64,000 nucleotides of DNA from Haematococcus lacustris (lineage: Eukaryota; Chlorophyta; Chlorophyceae; Chlamydomonadales; Haematococcaceae). Below, piece after piece: positions 54,600 through 64,000 of this stretch. The translations under genes were made by a program, and so were the position numbers. Each line of letters begins with the position of its first letter. Position 1 is the first letter of the stretch. Below the pieces are notes generated by a model that saw nothing but the letters and a program-made list of their open reading frames with translations, ran no database searches and had not been told where the DNA came from. The stretch is from assembly GCA_030144725.1 (NCBI GenBank), contig JASKMD010000024.1, positions 789,080-853,079 of the forward strand, read 5' to 3'.

Positions 54600-55035
54600 G
54601 AGGGGTGGGGTGAGTGGCTGAGCGGGGCTACGGGCTTGGCTTGGGGTGATGGGAGGTGAAGGATAAGGAGATGGGTGAAGGAGAGGTAGGGGGGAGGAGG
54701 CGAGGAGAAGGAGAGGTAGGGGGGAGGCTGGGCTGTTGGGAGGAGGGGCTATTGGGAGGTGGGCGGTGAGGACGAGGTTGGGAGATGGTGGGTCAAGCTG
54801 TGTTGGTGGTGGCCACGTGGCGGAGTGGTAAGCCAAGCTCGGTCGGCTCCTCGTGCACCTGTAGCCATCAGCATGTGTACCTTGTAAGCGGTATAACTTG
54901 TCACATACAAACCCAATGATTGAGTTGCATAGTACCACGGACGCGTTAGTGAGTATGCTATAAAAAATCTGTGTGAGGTCAGGCTGTTTGTTCAATGGTG
55001 CAAAACATAAAGCGGATCATAGCTGGAGGGGGTGA
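54600..55035. other. G-rich strand-biased DNA and a tRNA-like D-arm
   Basis: 54590-54800 is rich in GGGAGG and GGTGAAGG words. At 54820-54840, TGGCGGAGTGGTAAGCC matches the RNA polymerase III A-box/D-arm pattern exactly with a GGC/GCC stem. I find no B-box (GGTTCGA-type) at the expected distance, so it is not a tRNA gene; it could be the head of a tRNA-derived SINE. Confidence 0.3.
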
Positions 55036-55838
55036 CTAGACCCCACTGTGCCGCCCACCATTACAGAGATACAGCGCTGCCACACACAGTTTCGAGTTTC
55101 TTTACATCCTCGCCAAGCGGCCTGCACCATCAGGAACCTCGCGCAGCCATGTTTGCCGGACTTCAGTGGTGTGCGCCACCGACATGTCGTGCATCGCTAA
55201 CGGATAGCCAAGGACGTAGCTTACCGGTGTAGCTAACCACGGTCTGCGATTGGGACACATTCGGGGTCACATGTGGCTGCCCGCATCGAAAGACTCCGAT
55301 GGCAATTCCAGTCTTACATTAAATGCGCAATATCACATCGCAGCAGACGCAACAAACGTTACATCAAAAGATTGAGTAGGTGGGCTGCAGTTGCATGAAG
55401 ATTGCCAACCCCATGTTGGGAACGCCTGAGGCTTGGGTCTCACCCAGCAGCATTCCACATGTCGACACCGGCTGGAAATAGGCACCTGTTGCCATGTTGC
55501 GGCCGCCCTCTGGCCACATGCTGACTGAAAGCCCCTGGCACTCCCCTGCCCAACATGAACGCACAGACCCAATGTCATTGCAGCCGTGTACACAGAGCAT
55601 GACGCAGTTAGAGCACCGGGTACTCGCGTGCGTTCAGTTCGATTTTCTAAGCAGGCGGACGAACCGCCTCGCGCGGTCACATGAGCAGCGCGTTGCCTGC
55701 TTACGGCTGAGCAGCTGGCGCCCTTATGCTCATGCCGGTTTGCTGCTCACTCGCTGCGATGTGTGACAGTCAGATTACGGTGTTACTGCGAATGCTGCTT
55801 GTGCGCTCTTGCTGCACTCGTCGGGCATTAGTGGGAGC
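55036..55838. other. Upstream region of SPCS1
   Basis: Only short ORFs on either strand. The last 150 bases (55690-55838) should contain the SPCS1 promoter and 5' UTR; I see no TATA box. Confidence 0.4.
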
Positions 55839-56075
55839 ATGGATTTTGTTGGGCAGCGGCACGCTGAACAGCAACTGGTCTACACTATCCTCGTATGCGC
55901 AGCAGCGGGATTCATTATCGGCTACCTGCGCCAAGAGTTTCAGCTAATGGTACTAGTCAACGCAGCAGGTCTTGGGCTGTCCGCGATCTTGGCCATCCCC
56001 AGCTGGCCCTGGTTGAAGAGACATCCTGTCAAGTGGCTGCCGCCTCTAAACCCAGACTGCAGCACCAAGAAGTGA
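55839..56075 (+). CDS. SPCS1: Signal peptidase complex subunit 1 (SPC12)
   Basis: A single exon of 78 codons, ATG at 55839, TGA at 56073-56075. The protein starts MDFVGQRHAEQ, matching the MD-x-x-GQK-x-AE start of SPC12 proteins, then two hydrophobic segments (LVYTILVCAAAGFIIGYL, residues about 13-30; LMVLVNAAGLGLSAILAI, about 36-53) and the family signature IPSWPWLKRHPVKWLP. SPCS1 is a small hairpin-like ER membrane subunit of signal peptidase that helps select substrates; both ends face the cytosol. The length is close to the 80-100 residues usual in plants. An earlier in-frame codon exists at 55809 but is not ATG-initiated in context, and the conserved MD start argues for 55839. TGTAA motifs follow at 56330 and 56447. 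It is the only + strand host gene here. Confidence 0.85.
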   Translation: MDFVGQRHAEQQLVYTILVCAAAGFIIGYLRQEFQLMVLVNAAGLGLSAILAIPSWPWLKRHPVKWLPPLNPDCSTKK

Positions 56076-56574
56076 GGAGCTTAAGGGAGCAAGCTGACTA
56101 TGCAGCTCAGTAAGCCTTCGCCCCCTCCCCGAGTCTAGTGAAGGGTTAGCAAGTGTCCAGCTAGGCTTTGTGGCTTTGAGCAATTACTCATATACCTTCG
56201 TGCAGCCTGACTTGATGAGGCTGTGGATGACAACACAGTCGATTTTTCATGACATGTATGCTTGCTACACGAGCACAGGGCAGGTGGCCATGATAGCCAG
56301 CACAGACAGATACCAGCACATCATGAGCATGTAACAGACACCTGCTCCAAGTGCTGCATTGGAGTAATCGCTGGCATTGATTTCAATGGCTGTACATAGT
56401 GCATGCACTGCTCAGTACATCTTGCGCATGCCCTTGAGTTAACATGTGTAAATGTTCAGTCTATCCTTGTGCCCCAGAACTACCCGCCCCACTTGTAACA
56501 TGCATATAGGTATGTCACGGCAAGCAGTGTGGCATCCTTGTCACCCTAGCCTCTCTACCCCACTAGGCCCTGCA

Positions 56575-59500
56575 TTATGTCTCCGGCGCTGCCTCTGCTT
56601 GTGCGTCTGCCTTGCTTGCCGCCTCTGCCTTGCTTGCCGCCAGGCGGCCCCGTGCCTTCTCAGGCTTGCTACGCCACATGATGCGCAGCGAGGTGCCTTG
56701 TAGCCCCACATTGTCACGCAGCGCCCTCTCCATGTAGCGCTTGTAGTCATCACCGAACAGAGTGGCATCATTGACAAAGAACACGAAGGTTGGAGGCTGA
56801 ATTGCAGCCTGCGTGCACGCGCCACAACAGCCATGTGCCCTGTAGCAAACCATGGCGGAGCCAGTAGCAGCCTTCAGGAGGCCTGATCCAACCCCAAACC
56901 CTGAATCATGACACAGATAGGATGAAAGTCACAGGGATAGCTGGCTGTAGCGCGAGTGGAGCAGCAGGCACAGGGCAGCAGCAGCAATGTAGTCAGCAGC
57001 AGACATAACAGAGAGGCGAAGTCATCTAAGCTCAAGCACAGATCAAGCTGTAACCCTCAAGCAGCATCGTTCGAGCCTGGCAGCCCCAGCGCTAGTAGCA
57101 CCGATGGATAATGGTACAACACCGTGGTAGGCAGATCAATGGCGAACATGTGGAAGGTGAGAGTGTACATGTGCAGCTCTCCAGCTGATGCAGGGTAGCC
57201 ATGCTGTTATTGCATCATGCGGTGATGGCTGGATAAGGGGCGGCTTGCAGGGCTGAGTGGCACTGCGTCCACATCAGCGTCCCCAGCACCCTCCTGGGCC
57301 AGTCTGGGCAGGCAACGAAAGCCGGAGCCTGAGTGATACTGCAGAGCCGTCAAGCAGCATGTGGCTGCGGCTGGGTCAGCACAGTGTCAAGCTCTTCAAG
57401 GGGTGGCTGCCGAGTGTCCACCCGCATGGGCCCTACATGGGCAGTTGCTGCCCAGGGGGCTGCAGCAGGATGGCTTACTGCGGACCCTGGCTATCAGGCA
57501 GGGCAAGCCATCAGTGCCTGCCACACCTGGGTTGCGTAGTAGATCCTGCCCTTGCGGGAGGACTTGCGCTGTGTGGGGGGCGCCTTCCAGGCCGTAGCCT
57601 CATTCAACACCATGTTCAGGGTGGCGGTGCTAACACGCCGGCGATGCTGAGTGCCAGCATCCAGGATGGCCTGCACCACCTCTGGCATTGGCTTGCCTGC
57701 ACATGGGCACATGGCGAGGGCGGCATCCACCCCATGACATGCGCCCTGATCTGCAGCCCATGTGAAATGTTTGGTCGGGGCACTGCTACCCACCTGGCTG
57801 CTGCCACCCACCTGTCACCTGCCCACCCGCCCACCTGCCTGCTGCCACCCCTCCAACCCCCAGCTACAAGCTGCATGCTGTAGAAGAGCTGGGACCTGCT
57901 GCCATGTTCAGGACAAAGAGTGCAAAGGCAGAGCCGCCTCACCAGGAAGGACTACCCGCAGCATGTGAACATTGAGCAAGATGCTGGCGTGGTCAAGTCA
58001 CCCAGCCCCTCTCCACCCTGCCTTGTGATGCGCGACCATAAGACCCCTGGCATGGGATGATGAGCGCAGGCATCCCTAGGAGCTGGTGACCCCTTCCCTG
58101 CTCTGCCCCAACCCAGTGCCAGCAGCCCAGTCAAATGAGGAAGCTGCTAACAGTGATTGTCATGGCAGGGGCAGTCAAGGCCCGAGAGAGAAGGAGACGG
58201 CAGTGCAGCAGGGGTTGCTAGGGGGGGAAGGGAAAGGAAGGGTTACTGAGCAGCCAGGCCAGGGAAACTGATTTGCTGCCCGGCCCATCACTCCCTTCGG
58301 CCAACATTTCTTCCAGGGCTGTTGCATGGCAGGTCCAGTGCCCTTCAGGCTGTTGCATGGCATGCCCGAGCTGAGCTTGGGCGCTGCTACTGACCTGAGC
58401 TAGCAGTAGTACACACCACTGTGGCCCAGCTGACATGGCGCAGCTGTGCCCGCACATCCGCCACATACTTCTCCTCCGTCCACAGCCGTGTGTCCACCTT
58501 GTCCCACTTGTTCACCACCACCACCACCGCCCGCCCCTCTTGGGCTGCCATCTCAGTCAGACGAAAATCCTGGGCAGAAGTGGGACTGGGAGTGGGGTCA
58601 TCACCACTGCTGATACAGGCGGTTGCATAAGAGGACGTGGGGGTGGGAGCTGCAGCGGAGTTGCAGTTTGGTGCTCAGCAGCGATAGTAGGTGCCAGGGT
58701 GGCAGTTGCCTAAACTGCCTTAGCCAGATGAACTAGCACACAGGCCATTTACCCGCAAGTGCAGAGCAGTCACAGCCAATTGTTGCTGGCATTGCCAGTT
58801 GGCATACCTCAACACCAGGAATTACGGCCTTGCCCTGCTATCATGAGCTGGCCTCACATGCTCTTGCTGTCAATCAGTGCGCTAGGGTGCGCAGCCACGT
58901 GGCTGGGGACTGTGGCCCCACCTGCTGGGTAATGCCTTCAGAAGCGTCTATGAGGGCCACCACCACCTCTGCCTTGCGGATGCTGCGCAGGGCACGGTCC
59001 ACGGACAGCTGCTCCGGCCCATCCTTGCTGCTGGCGACCTGCGGCTTGGTGCAACACTGGCAGTGCTCAAGACCATGGCAGGCCACTGCTCGCACCAGGC
59101 ATGCAGGCCACACCATGCCTGAACGTCACACCAGGCACACAGGCACACAGGCCAGGATCAGGCACGAGGCACGCCAAAGAACGCCTTTCACAGGGTGACA
59201 ATCATGGTTTTGAGCAGGACTCAGTGCACCAACATGGAGATGGGTCAGGTGTGCAGGCCATGGCGCTCAAGAGCAGCAGGAGCCAACGAGCTGCGTGACT
59301 AGGCCGTCAAGGACAGCACTGGCAGCTGGCTTCAGGTGGCGCAAGAGGGCCTCCTGTGCCTGAGCCGTGCCACACAGCTGTGCTACCAGCCGTGCTGCAG
59401 GCTGGCTGGCAGTGTGATGGCAGTGCTGGCGCACCCTGGTTCGCTTGCGGATGCCTGCCGTGTCAATTAGCTTCAGCTTCTGGCCACTGGGTAGGGTGAA

Positions 59501-62500
59501 GTCGGTGTCCACCGCGTCTCTTGTGGTGCCACTCATGTCACACACAATCACACGCTCCTCCCCACACATGGCGTTCAGCAGGCTGCTCTTCCCTGCAGCA
59601 GGGACCCTCACTTTGCTCGCCATGGGTTTCATGCAGCAGTCCATAGAGCCGTGCAGCACGGCATGCCCACATCACACTAGCAAAGATAATGAGTCCATGA
59701 GTGTTGTGAGTGTTGCAGCATTGCTGACAGGCAAATGCCATGTGATGATGAAAGTGCTGATGTTGTTGCTGCTGCTGCGTGTAACAACAACTTCCTGTTG
59801 CCAGGGCCTATCTGAGAGTAGACAGAAGGAGTAAATGTAAGTGTCAGTGGTGCAGTTTCTAGGCCAGTTCTTCAGAAAGCAAGTGGAGCACATGCATGCG
59901 AGACGGCTTACGTAAGGGTCTGCGAGTCATTTGCAATTAGCTGGCGGAGGCTTCACCCCACCTTCAATGACATCACTACAATGCCCATGCTGGGCTTTGG
60001 CTGATCAATAAAACTAGTGAATTGATCACATTGTTCAGATGAGGGCACTCACACATGTACACATGTGTTTCATCAATCTGGCAAAACAGGCCAAACATAC
60101 ATTCAGTTCAATGCCCCTGTGGAAGGATATCAGCACATGCCACCATGCAGCTACCACCAAGCAAAGGCAGCCACAATCATGGCCAAGCAGCCCTTCCCAA
60201 CAATTACAACACTGTCGTTGGGCAGCCAGTGGCGTCAGTGCTGCAAAGGCTGATCTGCCTCGTGCTGCAATGCATATATGATAGCATGGGTGGTGCCTTC
60301 GTTTCTTTACACATAGGCAATAGGTCCATTTAGGGTGCCCTCTGCAAACTGCCTGACAATGGGCTCAGAGGTTGTGTCAAACTCAGCCACGGATCCCTGC
60401 CACACCACCCTGCCCTGGTGCAGGAAGATGATCCTGTCCACAGCCCTACGAATGGTGGAGTGCTGGTGGGTGACCACCACATAGCTGGAAATGCCGCGGT
60501 TGGCCTGCCCTTGCCTGCCGCCACCGCCGCTGCTACTGCTGGTTCCGCTACCACCCCCGCTGCTGTTGTGCAGGCTGCGCATCAGATCTTCCACTACTGT
60601 GGAGGCCACAGGGTCGAGGCCTGCAGTGGGCTCATCGTACATGATGACTTGCTCCGTGCCATCCCGCTGGTCTGGCACCACGGCCCGGGCCAAAGCCACC
60701 CGCTTCTTCATGCCCCCTGACAGCTCCGCTGGGTAGAGGTTCTCCACACCCCGCAGCCCCACCTTAGCTAAGCTGTCAGCCACCATGGCCTGGATGGTGT
60801 TGTCGGGCAGGTTGCTGTGCTCATAGAGCAAGAACCCAACATTTTCCCCCACAGTGAGGGAGTCGAAGAGTGCTGCGTTCTGAAATACCATGCCCACGCT
60901 GAGCTTCTCCTCTTCCTGCTGGTCTGCCAACAGTCCTACTCGAGATTTGCCCATGACCAGCACCTCGCCTCTGTCTGGGGCTAGCAAGCCAGCAGCGATG
61001 CGCAGCGTGGTGGATTTCCCAGTGCCTGAGGCGCCAATGATGCCGACGGCTTCCCCGCGACGAATTGTGAAACTTGCACCCCGCAGAATGGCTTTGTCGC
61101 CGAAGGACTTGTGAACATCCCTAAACTCAATTAGCACATCGCCGGGAGAGCTGCTGCTTGAGGGTGCTGCGTCATGAGCTTCAGCGGATCGCAAGCTGCT
61201 TTCGCTCCGCTGCGGCCTAAGTCTCCCGCCTGCTAATCTAACGAGCCCCTTCCGCTCGAACAAGTGCCGCCCGTCAAATGTAACTACGGCGTTGCGTCTG
61301 CTTTGCCAAACTGAAGACGGATTAGCATGAAGCCGGCAGGGTAGCGACATTAGCTGAAACTAGCAACCAAGCACTGCGAAGGGGTTATGGCCGGGTGCGC
61401 ATGGATCCAAGTTGCATGCAAGCTTACGCTAAGTGGTTTGAGTTTTGTGAGGTCCATTAGCGCTCACTCACCTACATTAGGCCGCCCGACGATCGCCACT
61501 GAGAGCGGAGTCTCTTCAGGCAGCCCTTGTGCAACATTCGGTGGAGGCAGCACCTGTGCATGGAGTGGTGCACATCACTTATGGGCAAGGATTGCAATCT
61601 ACTCAACACTGCATGGTCGTACCTCGTTGCTCCTTGGGTGTGCATCGAACACAGCCAGCCAGTGCTGTGGATACATTCAGCTGGCAGCAACTATTGTGTT
61701 CCTGCAATTTGACTTGCATGTGACACAAGCTTGCATGTGAACCTCGCCTGCATGATCGACTCCAGAAGCTCTGCAGTACCCGTTCCAGTAATGGCGCTCA
61801 AGGGAAAGGGTTCCATGCCCAGCTCCCAGAAGTCTGCTAGCATCATGTCTGCCTTTGCCACGTTGTCACACTTGTTCACAGCCAGGCGCAAGGGTTTGCC
61901 TGGGTGGTTGCTGCGTAGCCAATCCAACACATCCCTGTCGCCTGTCTGCAGCCCTGCTTTCCCATCAACCAACAGCACCACGCAGTCGGCCTCTGCCACG
62001 CCTGTGCACCAGCACAGTTCAACAATGGGCTGGTGACCAGCAGCTGCTGTCTCCCACGTCAGGGCCGGCAGGGCAGTCTGGGCAGGCAGGGCAAGCAGGA
62101 TATGATCATGAAGCATAGCATGCTACATCCAGCAAATCTGAGAACTGTCTAACCAAGTCTTCCAGCATTGTAGCAGCGCTGACTGGCTTATGCCCATGTC
62201 AGCATGATGATGGCTGTCCAGCACTGCAGCCCAATTGCAAACTTGTGATGTACTTTACAGGTGGTGGCAAACAGGTTGCTTGTGGGCAGGCTTTGCCTCC
62301 ACCCCGTGATCCTGCTATGCCTGCTGAACTCCTTCCCAGTGTCAGCTGAGACATATCAAGCCTGCACCATGTAGGCAACCATGTGGTTCACACATGTACC
62401 TAACTGGGCATGAACCTGGTCTGACCTGCCCTGCCCAGGCATTGCCCTGGTGACACAGGGCCTGCATGTGCTGGGTGCGACGCTGACCTATCTGCACGAC

Positions 62501-63925
62501 CAGGCGCCTTGTTTCCAAGCTGCGTAGTCTTTGCATGGGCAATGAGCAAGAGCTGGCAGATGGCTTGCCACAGCAGGATTGTTAGCGGATCTAACCCTAA
62601 CATGTTGTGAAGCCGTGATTGCTGCAGTCTTGGCTGAGGTGATCCCAGGAGGCAGGTAACAACCCACCAGCAGCAGCCTGGCGCTCAATAGCAGCAGGTA
62701 GCCCCTGCGCGTTCACAGAGCGCTGTACAGAGTTGCGCACGTCCACAGGCAGGTGTGAGGCGTCACTCGTGAGGCCACCTGGGGATGAGCAGGGGTAAGC
62801 TATTACCACCATCATGATCATCATCATTACGCCGGACATACAATCCCATTTAGCAGGTTTGCTTGCCACCAGCACAAAAGCAACCAGGTGTCCTGTGGGT
62901 GAGCAGCCAATGGCCAGGCTTGCTTTATGCAGGTAGGCCTAGGGGTAAGTCGTGGAGGCTGGATAGATTCCTGACTTGGCAACCAGGTTGGACAGACCTT
63001 GCAGTCCAGCAGACATTGCCATCTGGCATGGCATGGCAGGCACACGGGCCGTGCAACGGACCCAGCCCCATCCACCCCTGCTAAGCACCATGCCAGCTGT
63101 GCTGCGTTCCTACCTCATCCAGCTTGACACAGCTTACCTGTGTCTATGACAACAAACTCAGTGTTGCCCCACATGGCTCGTGTATACAGCCGGTCACGTG
63201 TGACTCCGGGCTCATCAAACACCACGGCCACACTGGCACCTGCCAACCGGTTAAACAGTGCACTCTTTCCTACATTGGGTCTCCCCACTATAGCGATCTG
63301 CAAGCCCACAGAGAGCACAGGGCACTGCTGGTGAGAAAGCTGCCTACTACACATTGTGTAAATCTATCGGCACATGTGGCCTACATGAACTTCAAGGGTA
63401 GCCCTGAACAAGCTAGTCCATGATGCTGACTGGTACAGGCATTGAGGCAGTGACAGCTGACCTTGGGCAAGCATTCATTTGGAATCTGGGATGTGTTCCC
63501 TCGTTGTACAGAGGCAAATCCAAGTGCAACCCCTGGCTTCTTTTCTGCTGTTGACTTGCTACTTTGCTGCTCTGTTTGCACTGCTGCTGCTTCCTCTGGA
63601 GAGACTCCAAAAGGGAGTAGTCCGTCATCAATTGCCTCTGCAAACATAATCAATTTTTGTGGCGGCGCACGGCAATAAAACGCGCACATGGGTTTCAGCA
63701 CAGCTCACCATTGCCATCCGCAGTTTGCCCAGCGAGTGCAACAAGCTGCGAAGCGATGCGGGCGAACTTGCACTCTACATCCGATGATGCGCTGCCTAGC
63801 TCAGAACGAGAATCAACCACGGCACACTTGTACCCTAACAAAACTGTTGGACGAGTCGGTGCACTGGCGAGGCAGCGTCCGCGTGCTATCCCGGTCACTG
63901 GTGGGGGTAGCAGCACACTCTGCAT
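56575..63925 (-). CDS. DER: Der/EngA two-domain GTPase (plastid ribosome assembly)
   Basis: Eleven exons on the minus strand: 63709-63925, 63462-63637, 63138-63297, 62668-62778, 61727-62001, 61472-61553, 59435-59592, 58922-59038, 58395-58569, 57527-57696, 56575-56808; 1,875 nt, 624 residues, stop TAA. Two G domains: G1 GRPNVGKS (about 136), DTGG, NKCD, SAITGTG; then G1 GRPNVG|KSS split by intron 6 (about 335), [28 protein letters not shown]; then the KH-like domain with [24 protein letters not shown] and [10 protein letters not shown]. Der binds the large ribosomal subunit during assembly; the 130-residue N-terminal extension and plant parallels indicate the plastid. The C-terminus adds an Ala/Lys tail. 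The exon 5 donor (CTT|GTGTCA) is weak and was chosen by phase. Intron 6 (59593-61471) contains TGD3. Confidence 0.85.
60307..61350 (-). CDS. TGD3: TGD3-type ABC ATPase of the plastid lipid importer
   Basis: Intronless, 347 residues, ATG at 61348-61350, TAA at 60307-60309. Residues 1-70 are basic and Ser-rich, a likely transit peptide. ABC ATPase motifs: Walker [10 protein letters not shown] (106-114), Q-loop FQN (156-158), signature LSGGMKKR (210-217), Walker B VIMYDE (235-240), D-loop GLDP, H-loop TH (294-295). [10 protein letters not shown] and the MlaF/Ttg2A-like layout match TGD3, the stromal ATPase that with TGD1 and TGD2 brings ER lipids through the inner envelope. A Gly/Ser-rich insert (263-285) precedes the H-loop. 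The gene sits inside intron 6 of DER on the same strand; a minus-strand TGTAA (60204-60208) lies about 100 bases after the stop, so it can end its own transcript. Confidence 0.85.
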   Translation of the reverse strand: MSLPCRLHANPSSVWQSRRNAVVTFDGRHLFERKGLVRLAGGRLRPQRSESSLRSAEAHDAAPSSSSSPGDVLIEFRDVHKSFGDKAILRGASFTIRRGEAVGIIGASGTGKSTTLRIAAGLLAPDRGEVLVMGKSRVGLLADQQEEEKLSVGMVFQNAALFDSLTVGENVGFLLYEHSNLPDNTIQAMVADSLAKVGLRGVENLYPAELSGGMKKRVALARAVVPDQRDGTEQVIMYDEPTAGLDPVASTVVEDLMRSLHNSSGGGSGTSSSSGGGGRQGQANRGISSYVVVTHQHSTIRRAVDRIIFLHQGRVVWQGSVAEFDTTSEPIVRQFAEGTLNGPIAYV

Positions 63926-64000
63926 TTGCCCGGGAAAAAAACAATGTTTGCACGTGCTGACGGCAAGAGATGTGGAGTTAAGCAGCGTGTGGCGTGATTT
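63926..64000. promoter_or_regulatory. DER 5' flank
   Basis: Only 75 bases lie upstream of the DER ATG before the window ends, presumably 5' UTR. A run of seven A (minus strand T) occurs at 63934-63940. Confidence 0.3.

Noticed and set aside
1..64000. Nuclear genetic code change (TAA/TAG as Gln)
   Set aside because: Prompted by the three stops in the Dualen-like element, but two host gene models end in TAA and chlorophycean nuclei use the standard code; kept only as a low-weight test under findings.

Overview
The window looks like nuclear DNA of a green alga of the Chlamydomonadales (Chlorophyceae). It is GC-rich. Its genes have many short introns with GTGAGT-type donors and GCAG acceptors, TGTAA motifs (the green-algal polyadenylation signal) follow several stop codons, and four of the five host genes look plastid-directed. 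The telomeric motif is TTAGGG, reported for only some lineages of this order; a Haematococcus-like alga would fit, but this is inference.

The left two thirds (1-44.8 kb) is repeat-rich, probably subtelomeric, DNA. At 1-5131 there are two tandem copies of a 2,787-bp unit made of the decayed 3' part of a LINE-type retrotransposon. At 5236-5329 lies a head-to-head telomeric repeat, (TTAGGG)n-(CCCTAA)n, joined directly to a 5'-truncated non-LTR retrotransposon (5330-~12970). That element reads in one frame through reverse transcriptase, a PHD finger, RNase H, a CCHC knuckle and a PD-(D/E)XK endonuclease. The frame is broken only by three stop codons and one 2,313-bp insertion flanked by TTAA.

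From 12.9 to 37.8 kb the DNA is dominated by minisatellites whose units share the palindromic core CAGTACTG, together with GGTACC/CTCGAG palindromes, foldback elements, (CCCAG)n, (CCA)n, (CTG)n and CCCTAN arrays, a 1.5-2.0 kb segmental duplication, and one five-exon gene that resembles a CACTA/tnp2-type transposase. A 500-base run of N (30494-30993) is a scaffold gap. At 40769-44101 sits a Ty3/gypsy-type LTR element with near-identical LTRs, a 5-bp target-site duplication and a nested hAT-type MITE.

The right third (44.8-64 kb) carries single-copy genes: HST (plastoquinone synthesis), a saccharopine-dehydrogenase-like protein, SPCS1 (ER signal peptidase subunit, + strand), DER (two-domain ribosome-assembly GTPase, 11 exons) and, inside a DER intron on the same strand, an intronless TGD3-type ABC ATPase. 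For HST, the dehydrogenase, DER and the transposase-like gene I rebuilt exon structures by hand; all junction phases agree and each total length is a multiple of three.
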